Shown piece after piece: positions 13,301 through 26,649 of a DNA stretch of 64,000 nucleotides (positions within the stretch are counted from its first letter, which is position 1; each line of letters starts with the position of its first letter). The DNA is taken from contig NC_083567.1 of assembly GCF_019925205.1 (NCBI RefSeq), positions 14,508,001 through 14,572,000 of the forward strand, in the 5' to 3' direction. Below the pieces are notes generated by a model. That model worked only from the letters and a program-made list of their open reading frames with translations. It searched no databases and was not told the origin of the DNA. Position numbers and translations under genes: made by a program. The stretch is from Metopolophium dirhodum. Its lineage: Eukaryota > Arthropoda > Insecta > Hemiptera > Aphididae.

Positions 13301-16300
13301 TGCAAGGCTCCTGATATATTGTTACAATAGCTATTGAAAAATATTAAAAATACATAGGCATAATTTTTTTTTATAAGCATTTAAAGTTCAAATTTTGACA
13401 AAATTGTCAAATTTATAATTTAATAATTATTTTGTATTTAAAAATTTATAAAATGTTCAACTTTTATAGCTAAGGATTGAAAATTTAAAACAAGGCTCCA
13501 CGTAAATAGGTTATATATAAATTACTTTATTCACAATAATATCATCAAATATACTTGGTAATATCATAGACTGACTGACTGTTTTCGCTCAGAATCGTAT
13601 TTCTAATACAATTATATTATATCATTGAATTCAAATTTAACACCATCCATTACAGTGACCCACTTGTAACCTATTGTACAGCAGAGTGACATCCACTTAC
13701 CCACCTCTTTTATGTTGAGTTTATGCGTAGGCGGTAGGTACTAATAAAATATACATTAAGTGGGTTTCTAATACAGTAATAATAATAGTAAATTATAATT
13801 TAAATTTAAAAACTATATCTGCTGTATTGTTATTTTTGAGTGTACTTCGTATTAAGTAGGTCACTGTTATGTGTGTGTTACAATTTGAATTAGTAAACTA
13901 CTGTAAACATACATAGTAGACAGGTGGATCAACAGATGCTAGCTAAGCGTTAACTAAAAAAAAAAAAATGTTTAGGTATTCAATCCCTTCAACATTATGT
14001 ATTTATACATTAAATCGATTTTGAACGTAATAGTTTACTCCATGGTAGATACGCTTAAACGTCATTATATCGAATATACATATTATACTAAATCGGTTGA
14101 ATTTCAAACATATTTTATCATTTATCGACGAACGATGGACTTTTATAATTGTATGACTATAGAGTACAGTGATTTCGAAGCACTTTGCATTGTTTTACAA
14201 AGCTAGAAATAATGGTATGCTCGTCATTTGTTACATATTATCAGTCTCAGTGTTTCAAATATTTTTAACAAGAATAAAACCTTTTTATTATGCAATTTTT
14301 CAAGCTTTCAGATTATATGGTAATTTTAAGGCTGCTATATGGCAATATAGCATCTCACACTAAAATTTTAATTTTGTATACAATTTCAATTAAAAATGGA
14401 ACCTTGATAGGTATACATCCCCAGCCTTAACTGTCGGTGACTTACATCTGGGAAGGTCTTGTGCAATGGTATCCAACAGGACAGGATCAGGACACCGGCC
14501 AGTGGCCTGTGGTACGTGAGTGCCGCGTATAGGGCCAGCGCTCCACCTTGCGAAAAACCACCCAGCAACAATTTCTTTGGCGGCAACCGTGTCTTGGCCA
14601 ATTCCTCGTCCAAAATCGCGTGCACGTTGTCCACGGCACGTAATATGTCCGACTCGTTTTCGGGTGCGTCTTCGTTCAATGTCGACAAGTCGAACCACGC
14701 CGGAATCGCGAACCCCTTGTTTAACGTCAACGGTATCTTGGGGCTTGAAAATAAGGTGACGAAAAAAAATAATAAATAAATATTTGTCATCATCCTCGTC
14801 TAGTACTGCAGATGCCATAATAATAATAATTATTAGAATATATTATTGTTAATAAAATAATCGATAAACCGGTTTGTTTTCAACCTTTATCTAGTCGATC
14901 GACCAAAATTGTGTTTCAAAATTTTAAATTATTATGTGTGTGTCTGCAGTGGCGCATACAGCATATTACGTAGCTTTTGTATTGTAAGAGATAGGGTGAT
15001 AGGGAGGAGAGAAAATAGTGGGGAAATATTTCCAAGCCACGTCAGAAAAATAGGCGCGTTTAAATATTAATATTCATAAATTAAATAACAATTTTAAGTG
15101 AGACTCCATAGTCCCCCAAATGCAAAGACCCATGTAACGACGCGTATGTTTTTGTATACAATAGTTATAATGATATCAGACCTAAGCTGTCACTGTTAAA
15201 ACTATCGCGGTTTACTATTATCGTGTAGACCCAGCCCTTGACAGCAATGACAAATTTAATCTAATGACGTAAATATGTTTACGCAAAAACAAACGAAAAG
15301 GCATTACAAAGTGGTTTTAGAGTAAAAACACTTGTAATACAATAGTTTATAGAGAACAGTATTTCAGAGACAACTTCATTGGAGTTTTGTGCTATAAATA
15401 GCTTGTTATGAAAGGCAAAAATTTCTATATTTAAAAAAAAAAACTGTAACTCTTCAAATAACATAACCAATATATTTTCGAAAAACACCAAAGTGGTTGT
15501 TTCTATCGGTCTTCTATAAATTTCATAATTAACAGTATTTTTGCTCTAATACCTCTTTTTAAAAAGCCACAGATGATCAGATCCCAATATCTCTCCCCCA
15601 CCAATTGTATACATCTGTCACCTAGTGTGTGTGTGTGTAAAAATTATTATTATTGTGAAACAATTAAATAAAGTATAAACTCACGCAGAAGGGCAGATAA
15701 TCTTGGTGTTTGGTTTGCGTAAATTTGTCAATAACTCCGCCCAAATGCTCCTAAAAATACAATTTACACAACACTATATAATTATGTCATTATTATTGTT
15801 GTTTATTTATTTTTACATCGATTTTTCGAACGAATAAACAAAAAATAAATATAATATACACAATTGACGGTCGCAAATTATGAATATCAATAATCAAAAC
15901 TGCAATGGCACCTTAAATGAACTGTTAAATACATTTAGGAAATACTAAATTTAAAATATTAAAATATCGTGAACTATGTTTTATTCGTCCATAATTTTCT
16001 TATAACTTCAGATTCTGAGTGATTTTTTTTAAATTTCCAGTGTTAAGATATTAGGTGTAGAAAAAGAATGAACTTCGTGTGAATTTCTTAATTCTTTTAA
16101 ACTTAATTAAGTACAACCACTACTATACATATTGGAAACAATACGCGGATGGTATAATTTTGAGAAAGTATGAAATATTCCGTTGGATTTAGAAAAATTA
16201 TACAGTAAATATTTTCAGTATCACAACTTTTTATTATTATTTTGGAGTTATTGCTTTTTTTCGTACATAAAACGCACAGTGTATAATGTATATAGCTGTC

Positions 16301-19300
16301 ATACCATGGAAAAAATTTAGAGTTTTATCAATATAGTTAAAGCTTTGTAAATGTTTATGAATTACCCAGATTCGCCAAGACCGTGGAAAAAAATAATCTG
16401 TAAAGAAAAAAAAAATGTAATTAATTTATCTAACAAACAACATTACAGTTATAAATATATAATTTTGTACTAAATGATATAAAGCCGTATAAATAAACTG
16501 TGCTGCTGATCACTGTAGGTACATAATATAAAATATATTATATTTTGTATTTCCCTCGATGATAAAATTAAAAAACATTGCATTCCATGTCCCGAAACCA
16601 CCCCAGGAGAGGAAATAGCCAATCTCGGTAGGAAAAGATCCCTTAGAGAAGGGGGTGAGTGTACACCTACCCTTTGGGAGGATGGGTGTATAACCTTTCT
16701 GTTTAAAATATGACAAAATATAGTCACTATACCAATGCCTTCCGGCATTTTTTTTTATCTATGCTATGTTATAACAGTATCAATTATTTTTATGTGCACA
16801 TTTTAGATCAAATTAATGGAAATTATTTATTTAATTATTAAATATTGAAGAGAGACAAAATATATAATTTCATGAACTAACAGAATTTCCGTGTTTAATA
16901 TGTTTTCGACATCTTCAGTTTTTTTTCAAATATTATACCTGAACGTATACGAGTAAAAGATTTAATTATAATTATTTGAAATGACTTTGAAGTTTAAAAG
17001 TACCTACCTACTTAATATATACTAAAATTATATAATTTATTAAAATGATTGACTATAAACAATATTGTGATTATTGATGGAACCTCCTCGGTATTAATGT
17101 TAATATGCACATTTATATTTCTTAGATATTTTTTATTTAATTATTGTATTGGCCTTGATAAACATATAAACAAATGATATTTCAATATTCTCGATTTCAA
17201 TTATATATGATAGAATTCGTATTTAGTTCGAAGAATATTATTTGGAATATTTTATTATGTGCTGTACGCTTGGACATGGTTATGTTCAGCTTTAAATATA
17301 TAAAACACAATTTGATTAACATTGATTTAATTGGTCTTAAATGTCTTGTGCACTTGTACATGTTATAATATTTGTTGGTATTGTTCTGTAGTTGTATGTG
17401 ACACACTGAAATACCGACTTGATGTTTTTTCTTGACCAAGAAAGAGGTTTTCTAACCTTAGACCAAGTTAAATTTGTTTTTATTTTCTAATTGAATCAAT
17501 ATATTAATATGGTGCTAATTTATCCGAACCATGTCTAAACCAAATTTCTGACTTTTGTTGACGTTTAAAATGTCAACTTTTTTGAATTTCAATTAAACAA
17601 TGTTTATTGATTTTATTGACACCAAGTCGATACGATTTTTTAAAACAGCAGCTAAGGTACTACCCATTAGAAAAATAGATGTGTAATTAATTATAAGTGC
17701 ATGATTTTACTGTCTCGGTCTGTAGGAAATTTTTTAAACGTATAATTTAGTAAAATATAATATTATATTATGTTTAAAATTTGTTAATTTTATTTTACTA
17801 CATATATTATTTACCAAAAAAAAAATAATAATACTGTCACATAACACATTAGTAAACTTTTTTATTATTTAAAATTATTGTTTTTTGTCAGTAAGTACAA
17901 CGTTGATTAACTACCAAACTTCACCTGTTCTCAAAATATTTTTACTCGCATATTATGTTTCTAATAAGTAATAACTTACAATTAAAACATAGATACTAAA
18001 GTGTAATTAAAGTAAAAACGCAATATCGTAATATGCGTAATATAGACCACCATTTAGGAGGTATGATTTCAATATTTGATAACAAATATAATTGATGAGG
18101 TATTAAAATTTAAAATGATAACATGGCCATATACTTTAAATGGTTTGATAGAGAAAAATACACTTAAACTTTTTGTTCTTAAGATAAAAATTATAATAAT
18201 GTGTTCTACAAAATATGACAAAATTCTTAATAACATATCAATTATAATTTCAATACATTTATTTTGAAGTTTGAATCAAGTCTGACTGCGCGAGCACACG
18301 AGTTTGGTAATTAAATTGTCCGTGAACAAAGCCCCTAGTATATATTATATTATACAATAATAAATACATATTTTTGAACTAAACTTGAAACAGTACCATT
18401 GATATTCCAAAATAATGCACTGAAAATAATAATGATAGTGGTAAAAAATTATCCATAAATATTGTAATGTTGTATTCGATTTTGAAAACATTTAGGTTTG
18501 GTTTTAATACAATTGACACATTTTTTACATTTTTTGTCATAATTTTGATATCATAGTGGGGCTTAGCGATGCGCACTGGACAGCACTTTGAGAAACTAAA
18601 TAAATAAGTGTATAAACGCTTTACCGTTTATAAACTAAATTTTCAAATTAAAAAATATTATCAATACTGCAGATCTTGGCACACTTCACATAATATAACG
18701 TCATGTTTCCGAATAAATTGATAAGAATCAAACATCTGTTTCGACACAGAAGATATAATAAGTAAAATGTTATATTTGATTAGGTAGGTGGTTAAAATAA
18801 ATAAATTTTACCTGTACCTGCGTTAATCTATGCTATAATATATAATAATAATCATTAATCATATTAACGTATCGTTAAAATAATAATAATCTAATTACTT
18901 ATAGACGTAATATCCAAATATATAATTATATTTAAACGACAACATATGACTTATCACTCGTTTTTAATATATTTTGTGTAGTACACAAGTTATGGTCTTA
19001 TGTTTTTCACTCGTTTCATTGAGCTTTCAAACGGAATCGCCAGTTTTATTTCAACGACTATAATATATATCGCCCACGCAAGTAGTATCCGGAGTACTTC
19101 CTCGTGAGTAAACAAATCGCTAAAGTGTTGTAGACTTAACCTATTACACAAACTAACGCACACGATTCTCCCAGAAACGTGTTAGAGCATAATAATTAAA
19201 TGTATCAATTGTCGTGTGCGTAGGGCCATGGCATATTATTACATTGTTAAATGAGCATATTATTATCTGTTACCTCGGTACCAGATGACAAGTCTGACGA

Positions 19301-20714
19301 TCGTGAAAATCGATCATATTTAACAAATCGTACCTATAAAAACAAACCACATGTGTGTTTGTCTTAAATACGACAGACAATTACGATCTTCTGCGCGTAC
19401 CACTTTTACAATAATTTGATGTAGCTGCAATATCTAATTATGCGCATCATAATAATATGATGGTATATGCGTGGTACTTGCCGGTATCTGTTCCCGGTTA
19501 TAATCATCATTTAAATAGTATACAGTATTTTAAAAACATTCGAGTACCTAACTATATCTGATCTTGTCACGTGTTACATCTGTGTACCTGGTACATACTT
19601 GAAAATGTATTTTTATTTATTACTTTTTGTCTTGAAAGTTGTACATTTTTTAGTGTTAATTCCACTAAAAAATGGGACCGGATAACAATGCAGTGTTAAG
19701 ATCTTAGTGGGAACCGATTCAAATGTCTATCGCACAAAGCCATAAAATACCGGAAACCAATTCGGATGTAGCCGTCGTACGCACGGCAGGAACGTTAGTT
19801 ATTTTACCATTAAGACCCCCGCATAAACCTATACAATATCATTATTAACACGATAACGTAGCGTCATTATATTATAATTAACTCTAAATAAAGTGAAAAA
19901 AAAAAATATATAATCTAATTAATTTGTAAGTATTATATTTATGGTTTTAAAATGTCATGAATTTTTCATGACATATTTCATTTTGATGAAAAATAAAAAT
20001 AAAATGCTTATTATACCTAAAAGTTTATAGTCGTCAACTTCTAAGTAAATATTTTTAAAAGTTGGTTTATTGTATGAAACAAAAAAAAATATGTAACATA
20101 TCTACACATAATTTATAATTTGTTTAACAAATCTACAATAGTTATAGCAAACTATATGATCTAAGTATTAAATAATGAGCCCAGAGCATCTTCACATCAC
20201 TCAGCCACAGTACACACATATTATAAGACTTTTGTACACTTTATAATAAATAATTACTGAAAATACACTATTATTTCATTTATCGTTGGAATTGACTTCA
20301 ACTTTATTTCAAACCATTATCTTTTGGATGGCTGATATACAACAATATTTTAAAACTCATGTAAAAAAATTTTTTTATTCTCAAAATAATGCCAGGAATA
20401 TTTTTCAGCACTATAAAATATAGAATATACAAATATGAAATAATAAATCAACAAAATTAATATGTTTTTCTTTAGTTCTAAGTGTGTAATCAATTTATTG
20501 TTTCTAATCATCTAACCGAACTCGTTTAAAAGAGAAAATATTTTTTTCATAATTTCATTGAAATATTTCAAGAACAGTGAAATTTTCAATTTTGAAATAT
20601 TTTAATTGAAAAATTTCAAGTGAAATATTTCAAATTTAGAACCCTAATTATATTGCTTACCGTCGACGTATGTTTGCCCGTCGGAGGTATCGTCACCGCT
20701 TCGTAGGTGGTCAT
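10354..20714 (-). CDS. Acyl-protein thioesterase (APT1/LYPLA type), five-exon gene
   Basis: Predicted serine hydrolase that removes palmitoyl groups from S-acylated proteins such as small GTPases and G-alpha subunits; it is expected to be cytosolic. Joined exons 20714-20661, 16397-16366, 15750-15685, 14743-14446 and 10651-10487 give 205 residues in one frame. All five donors are GT and the four internal acceptors are AG. The protein starts with MTTYEAV, then GKHTST runs into FFHGLGESG (oxyanion loop). WAEL, IICPSAP, IPAWFDL, GGFSQGG (nucleophile Ser115), LSCWIPLHK, CHGTEDP (Asp168) and YEGLLH (His200) follow in family order. Fly and human relatives are about 216-230 residues, so roughly 10-20 C-terminal residues remain. 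They could come from reading on to a stop at 10460 (213 residues), or from a 64-base intron and a last exon 10422-10354 beginning DVFAII. The family is secure; the end is not. Confidence 0.88.
10373..10378 (-). terminator. Candidate polyadenylation signal
   Basis: AATAAA on the minus strand, about 110 bases beyond the last secure thioesterase exon. Under the spliced-ending model it would overlap the coding end, and the next AATAAA, at 10187-10192, would fit better. No cleavage-site evidence exists in the sequence alone. Confidence 0.3.
10487..10651 (-). CDS. Thioesterase exon 5 with catalytic Asp and His
   Basis: After acceptor ATTATTAG the exon encodes NIPIFQCHGTEDPVIPY and YEGLLH, giving the family's Asp and His positions. 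A GTAAGC donor follows at 10486-10481. If it is not used, the frame runs eight more codons to a TAA at 10462-10460. If it is used, a CTGAC branch-like site and TTTAG lead into an exon from 10422 that stops at 10354. Relatives end in an acidic helix (DV..FI/II) then LP; neither option matches it fully. Confidence 0.82.
12333..13703 (+). repeat. Dispersed aphid-type repeat, copy B, in a thioesterase intron
   Basis: It opens with TTTTAGATTCTGAGCGAAGCG and closes with CAGTGACCCACTTGTAACCTA then CACTTACCC, like the copy at 4022-4977. It is longer because a unit of roughly 510 bases is repeated: about 12570-13000 matches 13092-13440 (cues TTATATTAGCATTTT, TTTTTTTCTATAA, GGCTCCT, TATAAGCAT). It lies in the 3.8-kb intron between exons 4 and 5, opposite to the direction of transcription. 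The 85-codon minus-strand frame at 12463-12720 lies within the repeat and is not a gene. Confidence 0.65.
14446..14743 (-). CDS. Thioesterase exon 4 with catalytic serine
   Basis: The largest exon (298 bases) runs from acceptor TTTTCAAG to donor GTAAGT and ends in phase 0. It carries IPAWFDL, a helix rich in Glu/Asp, the nucleophile elbow GGFSQGGALALY, and LAGVLILSCWIPLHKTFPD. It is richer in GC than its introns. The antisense frames over this exon (for example plus-strand 14459-14779) are shadows. Confidence 0.92.
15685..15750 (-). CDS. Thioesterase exon 3 (66 bases)
   Basis: Acceptor TTTTTAG and donor GTGAGT bracket an exon encoding SIWAELLTNLRK then IICPSA, the second strand of the hydrolase fold. 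Most relatives read GHGW here; this protein has GSIW. The first base completes the glycine codon from the micro-exon, and the last two bases start the alanine codon finished in the next exon. Confidence 0.85.
16366..16397 (-). CDS. Thioesterase exon 2, 32-base micro-exon with HGLGES
   Basis: Between acceptor TTTACAG and donor GTAATT this exon encodes IIFFHGLGES plus two bases of a glycine codon. It supplies the oxyanion-loop motif of acyl-protein thioesterases, where HGLGD is usual. Its phase fits the exons on both sides exactly. Too short for ORF finders, it was located by searching for the motif. Confidence 0.85.
16398..20660 (-). other. First intron of the thioesterase gene
   Basis: A 4.3-kb intron between donor GTAAGC and acceptor TTTACAG. 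It holds AT-rich DNA with no exon-like frame; the small frames at 16470-16748 and 17174-17439 have no recognisable content. The patch at 16580-16690 is richer in GC and could be a transposon scrap. Confidence 0.6.
20661..20714 (-). CDS. Thioesterase exon 1 (start codon, 18 codons)
   Basis: The ATG lies at 20714-20712 and the reading frame ends with GKHTST directly before the donor GTAAGC (20660-20655). The family usually has a K-H/Q-T-A-T motif just before the strand leading to HGLGD. That supports both the start choice and the phase-0 junction to the 32-base exon. The frame is open further upstream, but family length favours this methionine. Confidence 0.8.
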
Positions 20715-22950
20715 CGTGCGGAAGACAATAATGTTATAATTCTTATTATTGTTGGTATTGTAACGAAAACGCGACGACGGTTGAAAAACGAACAGAAAAA
20801 TCAAAATTATTCTATAATATTATCACTATTGCAATAACATCGAGTGATTTCCAATAACCCTATCGAAACGTCCGTACACTGGCGTGTGTCGAACACGAGT
20901 GCCACAAGTACTTCTTGGTGCACGTGCTCGCTATCGCGCAATGTCGCAGCCAACACTATAATATTATACGCGATATTTTATTATAGTATACTGGTTAGGT
21001 TCTTTAAGACCCAACTGATTACGGTTTGACCTTAGAATCTTTCGTCGTAAATTGGTCTGGTTTATCGTAATAGGCAAACGCGTCAAACACCAAACTTGGC
21101 ACTATTATAATATCACATATTATTATTATTTTCTTTTATAGAGCAACTGTATACTATATACACATAATATTATAATATAATATATTATATTATAATATAA
21201 TATTATGGCGACTGTTGTAACAATACCGTGGTATATCTATTGCACGGCCGCATAATATGTGTGTGTGTATGTAATTGTACATTAAATAACCCTTCTTATA
21301 TATTTAAATAACCATTCTTGTAGAATGTGTATGTATAGTAAGTTAAAAATCCAAGTACATAAATTAAACAATAATATAATATTTAAAAAAAATTACATAA
21401 TATTATACAACCAGTTTATAATATTGTATTATTTGTCGTATATATATATATTATAGTACTATAAATAATTGTCTGTTATTTAATATTATCGTAGTTATAA
21501 ATAACTTAAGAAATTTATTTTGATACTAAATATTTCGAAATATTACATAAATCAAACATGTGTAAACATATATAGCTACAGTATTGTGAACATATCTAGC
21601 TACAATATTGTGATAATATTTATAGCTACAATGTTGATAAAATATAAAGATACTATATTATTGTGATAACGTTTAATCACCTGCCAAAAAATGTTTCTAA
21701 CATTTTTTGATAATATTTTAAAATATTGTGACAGTTTAAATCAAATATTAGAATTAGTAAATTATACTTCCACAATATTTTTGCTATGTGGGATAGGTAC
21801 TACTACTACCTACTTAGTCGTACTTTTAAATGTATACCATATTATTATGTATTTAGTTTCCTATGTAATTACCTATACCTCCTATATATCATTGCTTTTT
21901 TCGTTTATTTGTTGATAAATTATAATCGATATCGTAAAATTTCATATGTATCATACTATAATGATATAACATTAAAAAATATAAATCGGAAAAAACAATA
22001 TAATACAACTACCATATCAACTACATGAAGTGCTATTATTGAATAGCTTCTTCAATCAAGCCAACCATGATCTATTATATCTATTATATATCCCTCCATT
22101 GTGCTTATTATAAATATATTTTATACAGATTGTACAAATTAAATAAATATAACAAAAATATCAACTCGACCTTTTAAAAAATCAAATCTCTGCCTGATAT
22201 CCGATATTGCAGACTTAGCAGATTTAATAGTGTATCATATGTTTAATATACCACGGGTTGAGTTATACTCAAACAGGCGTTAAACCATCAAATTATATAC
22301 CTAGTTACAACGTTAATCTATTATTTATTAACAGTAAATATACCAATAATTAACAACCATGTATATTAATAATTTAGTAAATATTAATTCAAATCAACAC
22401 GACAATACCATTTACTACTTTGTTACATTCTTGAATTTATAAATTACAATATTGTGTGATTATCTAACCTATCTGTATGATAATATAATTATAATATCAT
22501 AAAATTATTATTTAGTTAATGGCGGTAGTTGCGGGCGCTAGACCAATAAAAAAAATAAAAATATTATTAGGCTCTATATTTTCTATGAAGTTAGAGTATT
22601 ATTTATTTATTTATTTATTTATATTTACGCCAATATGTTGTATGAATAACAAAGAAAAACGACTACATCTATAATTAACATTGCATGTACCTATATTGTA
22701 TTTTGTTGCCTATATACCTATTAAAGTATTACCTTTAGCTGGTTTAATGAAACACGAAGAACGAATTAAATTATATATTACAGTTAAATAAAATGTTAAC
22801 AAAGTTAAGCATTGTACCTATACACGTCATTGGTAGAACCTATTGTTATATATCGAATATATTTTGTTGTGCTTCTTAATTGCTCGATTTAAGGTTACCT
22901 ACTTTCAGTTTCAGCGTTTATGTTTTTCTATTATCGTTACGTAAAATATA
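20715..22950. other. 5' flank of the thioesterase gene, then AT-rich DNA
   Basis: The first 120 bases upstream of the start codon are probably 5' UTR and core promoter, and 20850-21080 is somewhat richer in CG. No TATA box position can be fixed. An almost perfect AT palindrome lies at about 21164-21208 and a (TTTA)n run at about 22599-22623. Frames in this stretch are short and of low complexity. Confidence 0.45.
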
Positions 22951-22952
22951 TA

Positions 22953-23306
22953 TTATTTTGTATTGTATACGCACCCCACACGTGAGGCAATACGAAAAAA
23001 AAAAACCGAAAAACGCATAATCATTCCCAAATCCTTTTCCTGGGCCGTTTTCACTCGATCGGGTGACATTTTCACGGTCGACCGACCAAGTGCAGTAAAT
23101 CGCATCGAACGAGGAACAGGTACGACCACACAGTTGTATTTGTATAACTGGCAGTAACTGCCGATCGCAATGGATGTTGGTGGGGCACGTAGTGCATTCG
23201 ATCGCGAATCTCTCTTGGCTTTTCCGGTAACATCTAGTACAACTTTTTTCACACACGTCAAAAATTCACAACCAGTATTAGGCATAGCGCAAACGACCAA
23301 CGCCAT
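22953..23306 (-). other. Unassigned GC-elevated block, open in several frames
   Basis: A 117-codon minus-strand frame starting MALVVCAMPNTGCEF overlaps a second minus-strand frame and a largely open plus-strand frame. Composition is closer to coding DNA than its surroundings. I recognise no domain: there is no signal peptide, no transmembrane run and no ordered cysteine pattern that I can name. It may be a lone exon, an untranslated exon or a decayed gene fragment. Confidence 0.25.
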
Positions 23307-23584
23307 TTAGTAAACCGGTTTGACCACCTACAAAAACCGAACCGACATGAAGCCGATACCATAAACTAAATATTATAGTATAATATATTTAATATATTAT
23401 AAAATTATATAATATTGTATATAATGTAGTATACATAAACCTTCTATAATATTATATTATATACAAGTCACAAGTCATGACACGACTGTTATATTCTAAA
23501 ATATTATGATTATTCGCTGGAAAGTTGCATGTAGGGTTTTACGATCTATTTCCTATGATAGAATTTCACACAAGTACCTACCTA

Positions 23585-23652
23585 TAAATTAAAAAAAAAC
23601 ACACATTAATGTAAAATCAATACATTCATTTTTCCACTCAGAATCTAAAATA
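23585..23652 (-). repeat. Fragment of the dispersed repeat (5' end)
   Basis: Read on the minus strand this gives AGATTCTGAGTGG, GAATGTATTGATTTTAC and GTGTGTTTTTTTT, the opening of the repeats at 4022 and 12333. The rest of the element is absent. Confidence 0.6.
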
Positions 23653-24258
23653 TAGAACTTATTTATAGATACTGCAGCAGTAAATACTACGTGTAATCCA
23701 ATACAATTACATAAGCAACTGCTGTTGAACTCCATGGAAGCATAACCTCGTTTACTTGGCTATTTTATTTTATATTTTGGTACTTGTAGGGCTGGGATTT
23801 TGATACAATGTCATTTATTAGGTTATGAATTATATAAATTATTAGTATAATTTTATTACACTTCAATATCGCTTTGTTATCACAGGCTAGAATTTAGGGA
23901 ACATTGACAGCATTTAAATGGAATTGGTTCTGAATAGGGCAAAGAATTTATGCCCTAAATATATGTCCATAAAATATTATACTATAGGTATATTTATAAA
24001 AAAAAAATATTTCTATTGTGCTGATATGCAATTTTAAAACTAAAGTTAATATCATTATATTATTAAATACTATATATTGATGTGAATATTGATTTAACCT
24101 AAAACGTATAACAATTTTATTATGATCTTTAAAATACAAATTAATTGTAAAAGTATTGTGCGAAAAAAAAATTTAATTTAAACTTTTTTTTAGCTAACAG
24201 TAAATTTATAAGTTAAATTGTAAATTTATTAAATTTATTTTTATTATATAAAAAAAAA

Positions 24259-24288
24259 TGGGGGACGCATGCTAGGTGAATCATCCTG
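24259..24288 (-). repeat. Terminal sequence of a CAGGATGAT-type DNA element
   Basis: On the minus strand the end reads CAGGATGATTCACC then AGCATGCGTCCCC, preceded by TA. It closely matches the right end of the 800-bp element at 54785-55584 (CAGGATGATCGCC, AGCATGCTCAACCCC). No partner end was found to its left. Confidence 0.45.
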
Positions 24289-26649
24289 TATATTTTGAAA
24301 ATGAGCGAAATCCTACAATATTAATTGTAACCCTAACCCTTTAATATGCCATATGCTAAATTAAATATTGTATTTACAGCAGTGTCGTCAGGTCATGAAA
24401 CACATTTCGGTATAAACTATAAACTATCTATTTTTATTTACTACAAAGATGCAATAATATATTAATATCTGTCATAGTTAAAAAATTTAGCACATCATAA
24501 AATATAGTTTATTAGATAATTTAATGAATAGAGTATGGTTTGGTCTTCGTCCCAAGATAAAAATGTAATCTTATGATTTTACGATTATTATGGTGAATAA
24601 TTGGGTCGATCCCTACTTGATGTGTTTGTATGCTACTAGTAGAAATAAAATAACTAGGATTAGGGATCTTCAGAATTTACAAATTTGTGTTCGCTAAAAA
24701 CTAAAGTAAAATCTTTATTTGGAAATCACAATCCATAAGTTTCGTTTAATATTTCAACGTATTGGGCTATTAGAGTGTATTTACGCGTAATCTATCTTTA
24801 TTTTCTCTAAATAGGTATCACGAAATAAGAAAAAAAAGAATTGATCATTAAAATGTGATTTAATAATTAAAATTCATAGATTGTACCAACATATTGTGTG
24901 ATTTTCCTCGCGTTAAGCTTGTCGCTCCTCGCCATCGGTGACAGTCTTTATATAATAATTATATTGACTAATGGATTATTTTGATTTTATCGGATGACAT
25001 TGATATGGAATTTGAAAACAAGTAAAATTAATGATAGAAATACATAAACAACATACACAATTCTTAATAAATCAGTACTTTTGGAGGATTCACAGTAAAG
25101 TGATACAGTGTGTGATTAATATTTATTATCGGTACCTACATGTTGTTAGGCGTGAGTGTTATTGTACAGAATAATATGTTCTTTTTGTCTCGTCGTTGTT
25201 CGTTCTGTTTCGAAGATTAAATCGTATAGAAGTGGATATTAAAGACGAGTTATACGAGTATAATATCATATTATACCTATCTACTGCTGTAATGAATCAA
25301 AAACGATACTAATATTAAATTATAATACTGGTAAAAAAAAAATATTCAATTGATTAAAATGTACATGGCAATGATCATAAAATGTTAATATTAAGGGCAA
25401 TAACTGCAATTTCCGAATTTATGCGGAAAACGTATTACTTCCATGGGAGAACATCCGTGTCGAAGTCTCAGCCTCTGTCTTGATAATCATATTATTATAC
25501 TCAGCCATAATTTAAATATTTAAATATTGTGTCTCGTTTTGATTATAACATATTATATACACACGTACGATAGAATATCGTAAAATCGGAGATTCAAAAT
25601 TTAGTGGGGTCATAAACTAGGCGTTTACGTTCGGTATTGGGTCGTTAACACCACAAGCGAGTAAGTACCAACTACCAAACATGTATATCAACAGTTGGCA
25701 TATGATATTATTATAATGTCATGACGATCAAGAAAAAAAGAAAAATAAAGATAAAATTAAATAATCGTGAACCACGCGATGAAGACACAACAATAAGATT
25801 TCTAAAATTGACTACAACTAGTTTGCCCACAAAGTCCTGAACAATGAAAACCAATTTTTAGGTATTGTTTTGGATTTACAGAGTGTACCATTAAGATGAC
25901 ATACATTGTCACGTAGGGGGGTGCCGGAGGCGCATGGGTCCCTCCCCGATATTTTAGTTAATATTAATTGTTTTATCACTTGTAAAAAAAAATTAAAAAT
26001 AGTATGTCCTGTAATATCAGAGACTTTTGACTTTCCCCCCCCCCCACCCTCTCCTGCATTTATATTTTTGCGAGAGCTTTTGATTGTTGTCATAATATCT
26101 TAGGCCGATTGTACACGAGACAGGACTCGTATTAAAGGTTCTCCGTATACTCGTAAAGTATTATAACGAGTATTATTTTCACTCGTGGATTCCTATCGGT
26201 TGTCTGTAACTTTACTATTGTGATTACTATGTTCACCAAGTACTACACGAGTCGTGTGGGACAGACCTTATAGCTATATTTCTAGTCTTACACTATTTTT
26301 GGTTAACCTTTTCTGTGATAATTCACAATATAGCTTACAGCAACTCGAAGAAGATAAATATTTAAAGAATCATTACCTATATGAAAATATTATATACTTA
26401 TTATAGTTAATACCAATTTCCCAAAAATACGAATTATGAAGGGAAATGTTGTATGAGTATAATAACTTCCCATCATCGGTAATTAGTAATTATTACAAAT
26501 TCGAAATGTTAAAGCTACATAAATAATTTGTAGTCTAACGCCCGACCGTCGATGTCGAGTACGTACGAAACACAATATATACAAGTACTAACGTATAATA
26601 CATAATATTGAAACCAACAATCAAATACTAAATCAATAGTAAGTGGCCA

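Noticed and set aside
14459..14779. Plus-strand 106-codon frame
   Set aside because: It is the antisense of thioesterase exon 4, whose minus-strand frame has the family motifs.
21164..21208. AT palindrome resembling a replication or cruciform site
   Set aside because: It is not perfect, and such TATAATATTA runs are ubiquitous in this window.
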